Notes: generated from the sequence alone by a model not told the origin. A stretch of 64,000 bases of DNA from Burkholderia stabilis (GCF_001742165.1 NZ_CP016442.1:2976001-3040000); one strand, 5' to 3'; shown: positions 9,391 through 18,445, counted from the first letter of the stretch. Translations and numbers: made by a program.

Positions 9391-10116
9391 ATGAACCGAA
9401 ACGCCGCTTCCTCCGTTCTCCTCGAAGTGATCGCCACGACCGTCGGCGATGCGAAGGCCGCCGCCCGCGCGGGCGCCGACCGCCTCGAACTCGTGACCGC
9501 GATCAGCGAAGGCGGGCTGACGCCGAGCATCGGCCTGATCGAAGCCGTCGTGGCCGCCGTGCCGATTCCCGTCAACGTGATCGTGCGTCCGCACAGCCGG
9601 TCGTTCGTCTATGACGCCGACGACCTGCGCGTGATCGAACGCGACGTGCGCGCGGCCGTCGCGGCCGGCGCGAATGGCGTCGTGTTCGGCGCGCTCGACG
9701 CGCGCGGCGATGTCGATCTCGATGCGCTGGCGCGCATCGCGGCCGCCGCGAACGGCCGCGCGCTGACGTTCCACCGCGCCTTCGACGTATCGCGCGATCT
9801 CAACGCCGCGTTCGACGCGCTGCTGCGCGTGCCGGCCGTCACGTCGGTGCTGACGTCGGGCGGCCATCCGTCGGTGCTCGACGCGGCCGCGACGATCACG
9901 CGGATGGTGCGGCAGGCCGAAGGCGCGACGTGCACGGTGCTCGCCGGCTCGGGGCTCACGGTCGATGCGGTCGGCGATTTCGTTCGCGCCACCGGTGTGC
10001 GCGCGGTGCATTTCGGCTCGGGCGTGCGGCCGCGCGGCGAGGTGCTGGCGCCCGTCGACGAAGTGCTCGTCGCGAAGGTGCGCGCGACCATCGACGGGGC
10101 CGCCTCGCACGTGTGA
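9391..10116 (+). CDS. cutC: CutC family protein (copper homeostasis family)
   Basis: 241 residues forming a TIM-barrel-type CutC protein. Family features include the N-terminal LEVIATTVGDAKAAARAGAD stretch followed by RLELVTAISEGGLTPS, the PVNVIVRPHSRSFVY segment, GVVFGALDARGDVD, LTFHRAFDV, LTSGGHPSV and the C-terminal HFGSGVR. Length agrees with the family (about 240-250). CutC was originally linked to copper tolerance in E. coli, but its biochemical role remains uncertain. The gene follows the small membrane pair by about 80 bp and precedes the SUFU gene by about 60 bp, so it may belong to a loose same-strand group. Confidence 0.88.
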   Translation: MNRNAASSVLLEVIATTVGDAKAAARAGADRLELVTAISEGGLTPSIGLIEAVVAAVPIPVNVIVRPHSRSFVYDADDLRVIERDVRAAVAAGANGVVFGALDARGDVDLDALARIAAAANGRALTFHRAFDVSRDLNAAFDALLRVPAVTSVLTSGGHPSVLDAAATITRMVRQAEGATCTVLAGSGLTVDAVGDFVRATGVRAVHFGSGVRPRGEVLAPVDEVLVAKVRATIDGAASHV

Positions 10117-10177
10117 CGCGTGCGATGTCCTGCAACGACGACAGAACAACGAAGCACGACCGACGAGAGAGGGCCGC

Positions 10178-11266
10178 ATGACGGACGCCACGCAAGACAC
10201 GCAGGGCGGCGCGGGCGACGACGCCGCGCCGGGCTGGGACGCGATCGACGGCGCGCTCGCGCGGCTTTACCCGGGCCAGGAGCCGAAGCATTACGGCACG
10301 CTGATCAAGTGGCGGCTCGGCGGCCCCGATCCGCTCGACGGGATCAGCGTGTGGAAGCGTGCGGCGCCCGTGCCGCACTGGCATTTCGTCACGTACGGGC
10401 TGAGCGAGCTGTATGCGAAGGAGTCGGACGATCCGGCCGTCAGCGGCTTCGGGTTCGAGCTGACGTTGCGCGTCGCCTGCGATGCGGGCGACGAAGCGCC
10501 GCCGAACTGGGCGTTCAGCTTCCTGCAGAACCTTGCGCGCTACGTGTTCCAGAGCGGCAACGCATTCGACGACGGCCACTGGATGACGGCCAACGGCCCG
10601 ATCGCGCTCGACACCGGCACGGCGCTCTGTTCGATGGGCTTCGCATTCGATCCGGAGCTGCCGGCGATCGACACGCCGCACGGCCGCCTCGCGTTCCTGC
10701 AGATCGTCGGGCTGACGCTCGACGAGGAGCGCGCCGCGAAGCGCTGGCGCACGCGCGCGCTGCTCGACACGCTGCTGCCGCACCTGCCGCTGTGGGTGAC
10801 CGATCTCGATCGCGCGTCGCTGCTCGAGCGCGCGGACGTGCGCGCGCAAGTGGACGAAGGCACGCGGCGCGACGGTTCGTCGAGCGGTTACCTGTTCACC
10901 GACGTGCTGGGCTGGGAAACGCGCAAGCGGCTGCTGCGCGCGCCGGTCGTCGAGATCACCGTCGGCGCGCGGCAGGTCGACGAACTCGTCACGTTGCTGC
11001 CGTTGCGGTTGCCGTTCGACCGGCCGTTCGGCCTCGTCGGCCACGACGGCGCGGTGCGCTTCGTGCGCGGCGACGCGAACGGCGTGACCGACGCGGACGG
11101 CACGCTGACGCTGCAGCTCACCGACGCGACGGTGCAGGCCTTCGCGCGCACGCTGCAGCCGCGCGCCGGCGAATATGCGGTCGACGGGCTCGACGGCGTG
11201 CGCTGGCGCGTCGAGAAGACCGTGATCCGCGACGCGCAGGGCAACGCGGTGCAGACGATCGGGTGA
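10178..11266 (+). CDS. Suppressor-of-fused (SUFU) domain protein
   Basis: 362 residues. The N-terminal 200 residues match the bacterial SUFU domain: PKHYGTLIKWRLGGPDPLDG, VPHWHFVTYGLSELY, SGFGFELTLRV, WAFSFLQNLARYVFQSG and the HGRLAFLQIVGLT segment. A C-terminal extension (about 215-360) contains SSSGYLFTDVLGWETRKR and resembles the longer SUFU-like proteins of proteobacteria. SUFU domains are known from animal Hedgehog signalling; in bacteria they have been proposed as immunity proteins of polymorphic toxin systems. No toxin gene lies nearby, so that role is not supported locally. Start chosen at ATG 10178, preceded by GAGAGGG. Confidence 0.85.
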   Translation: MTDATQDTQGGAGDDAAPGWDAIDGALARLYPGQEPKHYGTLIKWRLGGPDPLDGISVWKRAAPVPHWHFVTYGLSELYAKESDDPAVSGFGFELTLRVACDAGDEAPPNWAFSFLQNLARYVFQSGNAFDDGHWMTANGPIALDTGTALCSMGFAFDPELPAIDTPHGRLAFLQIVGLTLDEERAAKRWRTRALLDTLLPHLPLWVTDLDRASLLERADVRAQVDEGTRRDGSSSGYLFTDVLGWETRKRLLRAPVVEITVGARQVDELVTLLPLRLPFDRPFGLVGHDGAVRFVRGDANGVTDADGTLTLQLTDATVQAFARTLQPRAGEYAVDGLDGVRWRVEKTVIRDAQGNAVQTIG

Positions 11267-11287
11267 TGCGCGGCGGCGCGTGCACGG

Positions 11288-12643
11288 TTACGTATTGCGT
11301 ACGAACCAGGTGCGTTTCGCGGTGCCCAGCAGCGCGCGATACACCGCCCACGACACGACGAACGTCGCGGGCGCGGACAGCGACGCGGCGAACCCCGTCG
11401 CCTGGTTCAGCGCGAGTCCCGCGAACGCGCCGGCGAACCACGCGGTCAGCCCGCCCGGGTTGAACGTCGGCACATGCGCGTCGCGGCATTCGACGTCGTC
11501 GCCGACGAGCTGGCCGTAACGCGCCGACAGGATGTGCGCGAGCGCGACGCCGACCCACGCGACGACGAAGATGCCCTGGTAGGCGAGCGCCTGCAGGATC
11601 CGCGAGAAGATGTCGGCCATCATCAGCGCATAGACGACCGCGCCGACCACGAGCGCCCACACGAATTTCGGTGCGCGCAGGCCGGCCGTTTTCAGGAAGA
11701 ACGCCTGCATGTTGACCGCCGCGAGATAGTAGTTCGCGGTGTTGATGCGCGATTGCGTGACCCACACGAACAGCAACCCCCATACGCCCATCAGCTTCAG
11801 CAACGCGAGTACGACCGATACTTCGGAGAGCGTACCGAGCCCCGGAATCGTGCTGACGAGATAGATGCCCGCGGCGCCGTTGACGAGGAACGTGACGAGA
11901 TAGAACGGCATCCCGAAGTTGAAGCGGCCGTGATAACCCGCGTCTTCCTTGCGCCCGAAACGCGCATAGTCGAACGTGAACATCATCAGTACCCACACGC
12001 CCATGTAGTAGACGAAGCAGTGCCACCAGCCGCCGGCCGGCGCGGCGCTAGCCGGGCCGAAATCGAGCCATGCCGCGTTGTAGCCGTACTCGGCCGTCGC
12101 GAGCCCGACCGCCGCGAGCAGCCCGAACAGGTAGAACGGCAGCAGCACGCCGTTGAACTTGTCGAGCCAGTGCTGCACGCTGCCGAACACGAGCGGCACG
12201 CTGTAGCAGACGACGATCAGCGCCGCCCACTTGTAGTCGAGCGCCGGGAACTGGTGGTGCGCGGCGACCGCGATCACCGAGCCTTCGAACACCGCGTAGT
12301 AGATCGCCGTCGCGAAGAAGATCAGCGTCGCGAGCGCGGCGCCCGCGCTGCCGAACAGCACGCGCGAGAACAGCGCGACCGACAGGCCGGTGCGGATCGC
12401 ATAGCGGCTGATGATCGAATTGACGACGCCGTACGAGACGACCGACAGCGCCATCCCGATCAGCGCGTTGCGCGCGCCGTAGGTGAGCGCGAGCGTCGCG
12501 CCGACGACGATGTAGAACACGGCGCTGCACACGGCCCACCACGCCATCGTCAGCGAAAAGGGCGGCATGCGCGCGTGATCGGGAATGGCGACCGTCGACA
12601 GATCGAGATCCTCGCCGGTGCGTGCCTGAGCCAGGTTGGCCAT
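11288..12643 (-). CDS. NCS1-family purine/cytosine-type permease
   Basis: 451-residue inner-membrane protein with about twelve hydrophobic segments. Features of the NCS1 (cytosine/purine/hydantoin) symporter family include an N-terminal segment after a charged leader, WAALIVVCYSVPLVFG, FTFDYARFGRKED and TQSRINTANYYLAAVN. It is the last gene of the pxp-biotin carboxylase cluster, 243 bp after pxpC, so it may import the substrate of that pathway; 5-oxoproline, a cyclic lactam resembling hydantoins, is a reasonable guess but unproven. GAGGAGCA lies just upstream of the ATG at 12643. A separate promoter in the 243-bp gap is possible. Confidence 0.85.
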   Translation of the reverse strand: MANLAQARTGEDLDLSTVAIPDHARMPPFSLTMAWWAVCSAVFYIVVGATLALTYGARNALIGMALSVVSYGVVNSIISRYAIRTGLSVALFSRVLFGSAGAALATLIFFATAIYYAVFEGSVIAVAAHHQFPALDYKWAALIVVCYSVPLVFGSVQHWLDKFNGVLLPFYLFGLLAAVGLATAEYGYNAAWLDFGPASAAPAGGWWHCFVYYMGVWVLMMFTFDYARFGRKEDAGYHGRFNFGMPFYLVTFLVNGAAGIYLVSTIPGLGTLSEVSVVLALLKLMGVWGLLFVWVTQSRINTANYYLAAVNMQAFFLKTAGLRAPKFVWALVVGAVVYALMMADIFSRILQALAYQGIFVVAWVGVALAHILSARYGQLVGDDVECRDAHVPTFNPGGLTAWFAGAFAGLALNQATGFAASLSAPATFVVSWAVYRALLGTAKRTWFVRNT

Positions 12644-12886
12644 GATCGTGCTCCTCGATGAGCAAAAACTGCGAATGACGTCTCGGCCGCGGCACATGCG
12701 ATCCGCAGGGCTGCCCCGACGTCGGGCGGGCAACCGGTCCGGCAGGAAAAGCGCGCAAGCGTCCCCGCCGCGCGACGCGCGGTCGCGCGGGCGGGAAACG
12801 AACAACGGTCAACGAAATGCGGAAAGCGCGAGGCGGCGGCGTGCGGCCGCGAACGATGCCCGGCGCGGCGGCCGGGCGTGCGGCGC

Positions 12887-13882
12887 TCAGTCCCGCAGCA
12901 CGGCGCGCAGCAGCGCGAGGCGCCGCTGGTACTCGCGGCGTGCGGCGAGCGCATCGGCCATCGTCACGCGCACGAAGCGCGCGCGGTGGTTGGGCTGCAT
13001 CTGGCCGATCAGGTCCATGTCGGCGCTGATGACCGTGCCGATCGTCGCGTAGCCGCCGCCCGACACCGCGTCGCGATGCAGGATGATCGGCTCGAGCCCG
13101 GCCGGCACCTGGATCGAGCCGATCGGGTAGCACGCGTCGACGATGTTCGACGGATCGGCGCCCGCGCCGAACGGCTGCTCGCGCGGCCGGAACTGCAGCG
13201 GACGGCCGTTCTTGTAGCGGTAGCCGATGCGATCCGCCTCGGGCGCGACCGTCCATTCGTCGTCGAAGAACGTCTGCGCCGAGGCGTCGGTGAGCCGGTA
13301 GTGGTACAGGCCCGTCAGCACGCGCAGCTCGACCTGGCTCTCGAGCGGCCGGCTGACCGACGCCGGCAGCTCGCGCCCTTCGCGGGGCGTGCCGGGCACG
13401 GCGCCGATCGGCAGCCGGTCGCCCTTCTGCAGGCGCCGGCCCGCATGGCCGCCGATCGCGCCGAGCGCATACGTCGAGCGGCTGCCGAGCACGACCGGCA
13501 CGTCGATGCCGCCCGCGACGGCCAGGTACGCGCGCGCGCCGCCCTTCACGTAGTTGAACGACAGCACGCTGCCGGCGCGGATGCGCAGCGCGACGTTGCA
13601 GCGTTGCCCGACGCCGTCGATCTTCGGCGTCATCTCGGCGCCCGTGACGGCGACGAGCGCGTCGACATGGAACATCAGCTCGGGGCCAAGCAGCGTGCAT
13701 TCGAGCACGGCCGTCTGTTCGGGGTTGCCGACGAGCAGGTTCGCCGCGCGCGATGCGTACTGGTCGAGCGAGCCCGACGGCGGAATGCCGACGTGGTAGT
13801 AGCCTTGCCGGCCCGTGTCCTGGACCGATGTCGCGAGGCCGGGTTTCACGACCTCGATCACGTTGTGCGCGTCAGCTTGCAT
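12887..13882 (-). CDS. pxpC: Biotin-dependent carboxyltransferase/5-oxoprolinase subunit C (AHS2/KipA family)
   Basis: 331-residue protein of the AHS2/KipA family. It shows the family start IEVVKPGLATSVQDTGRQGY, followed by GIPPSGSLDQYA, the LECTLLGPELMF segment and AYLAVAGGIDVP, and near the C-terminus the GGGYATIGTVISADMDLIGQ motif. In characterised bacteria PxpC with PxpA and PxpB hydrolyses 5-oxoproline with ATP; AHS2 domains also form the carboxyltransferase half of urea carboxylase. The ATG at 13882 overlaps the end of pxpB by 11 bp, showing tight coupling. Adjacent biotin carboxylase and carrier genes leave a carboxylase function open. Confidence 0.9.
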   Translation of the reverse strand: MQADAHNVIEVVKPGLATSVQDTGRQGYYHVGIPPSGSLDQYASRAANLLVGNPEQTAVLECTLLGPELMFHVDALVAVTGAEMTPKIDGVGQRCNVALRIRAGSVLSFNYVKGGARAYLAVAGGIDVPVVLGSRSTYALGAIGGHAGRRLQKGDRLPIGAVPGTPREGRELPASVSRPLESQVELRVLTGLYHYRLTDASAQTFFDDEWTVAPEADRIGYRYKNGRPLQFRPREQPFGAGADPSNIVDACYPIGSIQVPAGLEPIILHRDAVSGGGYATIGTVISADMDLIGQMQPNHRARFVRVTMADALAARREYQRRLALLRAVLRD

Positions 13883-14747
13883 GCAGCACCTCGACGAGAG
13901 AACGGTTGTACGCATCGGGATCGCGCAGGAACGCGTCGAGCGAGAATTTGACGGGGCGCACGCGCAGCGAGAACGTGCCGGCTTCGACGGCCGCGACGGC
14001 GGCGTCGTATGCATCGCGGTCGATCGGCGTGAACTTCACGATGTCGCCGGGCCGGAAGAACACCATGAAGTCGCGCAGATAGTCGAGCCGCTGTTCGGGA
14101 TCGAAGATCGGCGCCGGCGTCACGCCGAACATCTGGTAGCCGCCCGCGCCGCGCACCGAATAGATGCAGCCGAAGCAGCCGCCGTGGCCGACGGTGAGCT
14201 TCGGCGTGTCGGTGCGCGGGCGCAGGTATTTCGGCACTTCGAGCTGGCGCGCGCGCTCGACCATCTGGTACATGAACGGCAGGCCCGCGACGAAGCCGAC
14301 CATCGACACGAACCACGGCGAGCCGGCGTGCGCGGCGATGAATGCGTCGACGTCCTGCTTGCCGTTGATGCGCGCCGCGTATTCGAGATCGGTCGACGAC
14401 GGGTCCTGATGGCGCTCGCGAAACCGCATCAGCGTTTCATGCGTCCACGGGTCGTTGTAGAGCACGGGTATCTCGACGATGCGCGTGTCGAGTTCGAGCG
14501 GCGCATCGCCGACCTCGGCCTCGACCGTCTTCAGCAGCGCGACGAGCGCGTCCGGATCGATGACGTCGGGGTCGTAGCGCACCTGGTAGGACGCGTTCGC
14601 CGGACAGATCTCCGTGATGCCAGGCACCGCGCGGCGCTGCAGCTCGCGCGTGATCGCCGTGCCCTTGAAGAACGCGTCCAGCGACATGGCTTCGCCGATT
14701 TCGACGAACACGAACTCGTCGCCGCCGAATGTATAACGGGTCGTCAC
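13872..14747 (-). CDS. pxpB: 5-oxoprolinase subunit B family protein (AHS1/KipI)
   Basis: 291-residue AHS1/KipI-family protein. Family features are the FGGDEFVFVEIGEAMS start, ITEICPANASYQVRYDP, IVEIPVLYNDPWT, SMVGFVAGLPFMY, and the C-terminal VGHGGCFGCIYSVRGAGGYQ and FFRPGDIVKF motifs. It normally forms a complex with the KipA/PxpC partner, encoded directly downstream. The start is taken as GTG at 14747, because it overlaps the stop of the biotin carboxylase gene as GTGA and keeps the whole family N-terminus. The first ATG would begin at MSLDAFF and remove part of the domain. Confidence 0.9.
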   Translation of the reverse strand: MTTRYTFGGDEFVFVEIGEAMSLDAFFKGTAITRELQRRAVPGITEICPANASYQVRYDPDVIDPDALVALLKTVEAEVGDAPLELDTRIVEIPVLYNDPWTHETLMRFRERHQDPSSTDLEYAARINGKQDVDAFIAAHAGSPWFVSMVGFVAGLPFMYQMVERARQLEVPKYLRPRTDTPKLTVGHGGCFGCIYSVRGAGGYQMFGVTPAPIFDPEQRLDYLRDFMVFFRPGDIVKFTPIDRDAYDAAVAAVEAGTFSLRVRPVKFSLDAFLRDPDAYNRSLVEVLHAS

Positions 14748-16201
14748 AGGGCCTCCCCGACGCGCGCGGCGTCCTCGGCTGCGGGCTCGCGCGCGGCCGC
14801 CGTCGCGGCTTCGCGCCACTGCGGCATCCATGCCTCGAGAAAATTCGTGTGATAGCGCCCGGCGCGCACGTCGTCGTCGGCAAGCAGCGCGACGTGCAGC
14901 GGCGCGGTGGTCTTGACGCCGCCGACCTGCAGTTCGCCGAGCGCGCGCGCGAGCCGCTGCAGCGCGGCCGCGCGGCTCTCGTCGTGCACGATCAGCTTCG
15001 CGAGCAGCGAATCGTAGAACGGCGGCACGACGTAGCCCGGATAGAGCAGCGAGTCGACGCGCACGCCGGGGCCGGTCGGCCAGACGAGGGTGTCGATCCG
15101 GCCGGGATTCGGCCGGAAATCCTGCAGCGGATCTTCCGCGTTGATCCGGCATTCGAGCGCCGCGCCGCGCATCGCGATGTCCTGCTGCGCGAAGCGCAGC
15201 GGTTCGCCGTCGGCGATGCGCAGCGTCTCGCGCACGAGATCGATGCCGGTGATCGCTTCGGTCACCGGATGCTCGACCTGAATGCGCGTGTTCATCTCGA
15301 TGAAGTAGAACTCGCCGCGCGTGTCGTCGAACAGGTATTCGAGCGTGCCCGCGCTGCGATAGCCGACTTCGCGCGCGAGGCGCGTCGCCGAAGCGCACAG
15401 CGCGTCGCGCTGCGCGGGCGTGAGCGACGGCGACGGGGCTTCCTCGAGGATCTTCTGGCGGCGGCGCTGCAGCGAGCATTCGCGTTCGAACAGGTGGACG
15501 ACGTCGCGCCCGTCGCCGAGCACCTGCACCTCGATGTGCCGCGCGCGTGCGATGAAGCGTTCGAGATAGACGCCGCCGTCGCCGAACGCGGCCTGCGCCT
15601 CGCGCTGCGCGAGCGGCAGTTCGGCGTCGAGCTGCGCCGCATCGTGTGCGACGCGGATGCCGCGCCCGCCGCCGCCCGCGGCCGCCTTGATCATGATCGG
15701 ATAGCCGATGCGCGCGGCGACTTCCCGTGCCTCGTCGAGCGACTGCACGACGCCGTCGCTGCCCGGCACCGTCGGCACGTTCGCGCGCCGCGCGGTGTCG
15801 CGGGCGCGCGCCTTGTCGCCCATCGTCGCGATCACCTGCGAGTCGGGGCCGACGAAGATCAGCCCGGCCGCCTCGACCTGCGCGGCGAACGCGGCGTTCT
15901 CGGACAGGAAACCGTAACCGGGATGGATCGCGTCCGCGCCGCATTGCCGCGCGGCGTCGAGGATCGCGGCGGGATTCAGGTAGCTCTTCGCCGCATGCGA
16001 CGAGCCGATGTGGATCGCTTCGTCGGCCATGCGCGCGGCGAGGCTGTCGCGGTCCGCGTCGCTGACCACCGCGACCGCGCGCATGCCGAGTTCGCGCGCC
16101 GCGCGAATCACGCGCACCGCGATCTCGCCGCGGTTCGCGATCAGCACGGTGCGAATCCGCGACGGGCGATAGAAGGTGCCGGAGGAGGTTGCCGGATTCA
16201 T
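14744..16201 (-). CDS. Biotin carboxylase (AccC-like) of the pxp cluster
   Basis: 485 residues with the complete biotin carboxylase fold: the N-terminal domain (VLIANRGEIAVRVIRAA, HPGYGFLSENA), the ATP-grasp region with glycine-rich KAAAGGGGRGI, ERFIARARHIEVQVLGD, ECSLQRRRQKILEEAP, FIEMNTRIQVEHPVTE, and the C-terminal domain with RINAEDP. It carboxylates biotin on the carrier protein using ATP and bicarbonate. It sits between the biotin carrier and pxpB genes, four bases from each, so it is a pathway-specific paralogue rather than the housekeeping AccC of fatty-acid synthesis, which normally pairs with accB. The carboxyl acceptor is unknown. Confidence 0.9.
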   Translation of the reverse strand: MNPATSSGTFYRPSRIRTVLIANRGEIAVRVIRAARELGMRAVAVVSDADRDSLAARMADEAIHIGSSHAAKSYLNPAAILDAARQCGADAIHPGYGFLSENAAFAAQVEAAGLIFVGPDSQVIATMGDKARARDTARRANVPTVPGSDGVVQSLDEAREVAARIGYPIMIKAAAGGGGRGIRVAHDAAQLDAELPLAQREAQAAFGDGGVYLERFIARARHIEVQVLGDGRDVVHLFERECSLQRRRQKILEEAPSPSLTPAQRDALCASATRLAREVGYRSAGTLEYLFDDTRGEFYFIEMNTRIQVEHPVTEAITGIDLVRETLRIADGEPLRFAQQDIAMRGAALECRINAEDPLQDFRPNPGRIDTLVWPTGPGVRVDSLLYPGYVVPPFYDSLLAKLIVHDESRAAALQRLARALGELQVGGVKTTAPLHVALLADDDVRAGRYHTNFLEAWMPQWREAATAAAREPAAEDAARVGEAL

Positions 16202-16205
16202 CGCG

Positions 16206-16448
16206 TCACCCCTCGATCCGCATCAGCACCTGGCCCGCGTCGACCGGCTCGCCGTCCTCGACGAGCAGCTCGGCGACGCGGCCGCCCACGTCGGCTTCGA
16301 TCTCCGTGAACTGCTTCATCACTTCGACGAGGCCGACGACGGCGCCGGCGGCGACCGCGGCATCGACCGCGACGTAGTAGTCCGCGTCGGGCGACGGGCG
16401 CCGGTAGAAGGTGCCCGGCAGCGGGCTGACGATATCGTGCAATGCCAT
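16206..16448 (-). CDS. Biotin carboxyl carrier protein, short form
   Basis: 80-residue biotinyl domain with almost no N-terminal extension. The biotin attachment motif is EVMKQF with Lys45, flanked by the usual GxxVGLVE and VxDGEPVDAGQVLMRI strands. Standard AccB is about 150 residues with a Pro/Ala linker; this short form is typical of carriers inside catabolic clusters. It lies 22 bp after pxpA and 4 bp before the carboxylase gene. It would be biotinylated by BirA, encoded elsewhere in this window. The methionine before the biotinyl Lys is conserved. Confidence 0.9.
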   Translation of the reverse strand: MALHDIVSPLPGTFYRRPSPDADYYVAVDAAVAAGAVVGLVEVMKQFTEIEADVGGRVAELLVEDGEPVDAGQVLMRIEG

Positions 16449-16470
16449 CGTGTGTCTCCTTGAATCGGGT

Positions 16471-17253
16471 TCAGTGATGCGCGGCGAGCGGCTGCGGGCC
16501 GGCGGTCCGGATACCCTCGCGAACCAGCGCGTCGCGCGTCTCGCGCACGAGATCGAGCGCGCCCGGCGTGTCGCTATGGATGCAGACCGAATCGAAGTCG
16601 ATGTCGATGTCGTCGCCGTCGACCGTGCGCACCTTGCCGTCGATGCAGGCGCGCAGCACCTTGTCGGCGACCTGGTGCGGGTCGAGACGCCCGACGCGGC
16701 GCGTGAACACGATCGAGCCGCTGCGGTCGTAGTCGCGATCCGCGTAGAACTCGCGGATCACCGGCTGGCCGTACTCGGCGGCGACGCGGTAGGTGACGGA
16801 CGCCTCCATGCAGTAGAGCCACAGGCCGGGATCGACGCGCTGCAGCGTCTCGATCAGCAGCCGCGAGAACGCCTCGCTGGCCGCCGCGTGCATGTAGAGC
16901 GCGCCGTGCGGCTTCACGTGCTGCAGGCTCACGCCGTTCAGGCGCGCGAACTCGCGCAGCGCGCCGAGCTGGTACAGGATGTCGTTGACGAGCGCCTGCG
17001 GCGTTTCGGCGATCGTGCGTCGGCCGAAGCCGACGAGGTCGCGAAAGCCGGGGTGCGCGCCGATGCCGACGCCGGCGTCGCGCGCGAGTTGTACCGTGCG
17101 CGCCATGATGTTCGGATCGCCGGCATGAAAGCCGGTGGCGATGTTCGCCGAGCTGATGAGCGGCATGATCTGCTCGTCGACGCCATCGCCGATCGTCCAC
17201 GGGCCGAAGCCTTCGCCCATGTCGGAATTCAGGTCGACGCTGTGCTTCCTCAT
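16471..17253 (-). CDS. pxpA: 5-oxoprolinase subunit A (LamB/YcsF family)
   Basis: 260 residues, the normal family length. It shows the characteristic start [14 protein letters not shown], then [42 protein letters not shown] and [12 protein letters not shown]. In PxpABC enzymes this subunit takes part in ring opening of 5-oxoproline, an unavoidable damage product of glutamine and glutamate. It is the first gene of the minus-strand operon and is preceded by a strong GGAGGA ribosome binding site. A divergent LysR gene begins 259 bp away, and the shared intergenic region carries a candidate LysR box. Confidence 0.92.
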   Translation of the reverse strand: MRKHSVDLNSDMGEGFGPWTIGDGVDEQIMPLISSANIATGFHAGDPNIMARTVQLARDAGVGIGAHPGFRDLVGFGRRTIAETPQALVNDILYQLGALREFARLNGVSLQHVKPHGALYMHAAASEAFSRLLIETLQRVDPGLWLYCMEASVTYRVAAEYGQPVIREFYADRDYDRSGSIVFTRRVGRLDPHQVADKVLRACIDGKVRTVDGDDIDIDFDSVCIHSDTPGALDLVRETRDALVREGIRTAGPQPLAAHH

Positions 17254-17371
17254 ACGGTTCGTTCCTCCAGGTTCTCCGGTTCGCGTGCGCGGCGGCGCAG
17301 GGCGAATCCGTGTTGAACCGAGGTTAGTCGCGTGGGGTGCGTCAAAAAAGTTCTATTTTTGGATGCCGAGG

Positions 17372-17388
17372 TATCGATTTTTCAGATA
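17372..17388. promoter_or_regulatory. Candidate LysR-type regulator binding site (T-N11-A)
   Basis: TATC and GATA arms are separated by nine bases, which contains the ATC-N9-GAT form of the T-N11-A LysR box. It sits in an AT-rich patch (about 17341-17390) of otherwise GC-rich sequence, about 120 bp from both divergent starts (pxpA and the LysR gene). This is the usual position for a divergently transcribed LysR regulator. Confidence 0.5.
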
Positions 17389-17512
17389 TCACCCGGATCG
17401 GCCGCACAGAGCCGCCGGGCCTGGGCGTAGCCGATTTCGCCGGCACCGGATGGTGGCCGGCGGAACGGTTGATATGATGTTTGTCGCGCCTCCAACCGGT
17501 TTTCGATCCCAC

Positions 17513-18430
17513 ATGGCCCTGACCCTCAGACAGCTCAAGTACTTCGTCGCGACCGCCGAGCTCGGACAGATTTCGCAGGCGGCGATCCAGCTCACCATCT
17601 CGCAGTCGGCCGTGACGAGTGCGATCAGGGAGCTGGAGGACAGTCTCGGCACGCAACTGTTCCTGCGCCTGCCGGCGGGCGTGACGCTCACCGACACCGG
17701 GCGGCGCTTTCTCAATCACGCGTACACGATCCTGTCGTCGGTCGACGAGGCGATGCGGATTCCGAACCTGGAAAGCACGCTCACCGGCACGCTCGCGATC
17801 GCTGCGAGCTACACGGTGCTCGGCTACTTCCTGCCGCATCACGTGCTGCGGCTGAACACGCTCTATCCGCGGCTGACGATCCACCTGCACGAGCTGAACC
17901 GCGAGTCGATCGAGGAGGGGCTGATCGCGGGCCGGTACGACATGGCCGTGCTGCTGACGTCGAACGTGTCGAACCCCGAGCTCGTGCTGGAGCCCGTGAT
18001 CCATTCGGTGCGCAGGCTGTGGGTCGGCGCGCATCATCCGCTGCTCAAGCGCGAGAGCGTCACGTTCGCCGAGGTCGCGCGCGAGCCGTTCGTGATGCTG
18101 ACCGTGGACGAAGCCGGGCAGACGGCGCTGCGCTACTGGAACGAGACGCCGTACCGGCCGAACGTGATCCTGCGCACGTCGTCGGTCGAGGCGGTGCGCA
18201 GCATGGTCGCGAACGGCAGCGGCGTCGCGATCCTGTCCGACATGGTGTATCGCCCGTGGTCGCTCGAGGGGCGCCGCATCGAGACGATCGTGCTGCGCGA
18301 CCCGGTGCCGCCGATGAGCGTGGGGCTCGCGTGGCGCAAGAACATCGAGCTGAGCCCCGCGATGCACGCGGTGCGCGACTATTTCCGCCACACGTTCATG
18401 GAGCCGCGGGCGCTCGGCGGCGCCGCCTGA
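17513..18430 (+). CDS. LysR family transcriptional regulator, probable regulator of the pxp cluster
   Basis: 305 residues. The N-terminal winged helix-turn-helix (about 1-60: LRQLKYFVATAELGQISQAA, SQSAVTSAIRELEDSLGTQLF) is followed by a LysR-type effector-binding domain (about 90-295). The ATG at 17513 begins exactly at the family start; the frame is open upstream without homology. It is transcribed away from pxpA, which suggests that it controls the Pxp/carboxylase operon and itself; the effector might be the operon substrate. It ends just before a strong terminator shared with bioB. Confidence 0.9.
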   Translation: MALTLRQLKYFVATAELGQISQAAIQLTISQSAVTSAIRELEDSLGTQLFLRLPAGVTLTDTGRRFLNHAYTILSSVDEAMRIPNLESTLTGTLAIAASYTVLGYFLPHHVLRLNTLYPRLTIHLHELNRESIEEGLIAGRYDMAVLLTSNVSNPELVLEPVIHSVRRLWVGAHHPLLKRESVTFAEVAREPFVMLTVDEAGQTALRYWNETPYRPNVILRTSSVEAVRSMVANGSGVAILSDMVYRPWSLEGRRIETIVLRDPVPPMSVGLAWRKNIELSPAMHAVRDYFRHTFMEPRALGGAA

Positions 18431-18445
18431 GCGGCGCGTGCGGAT

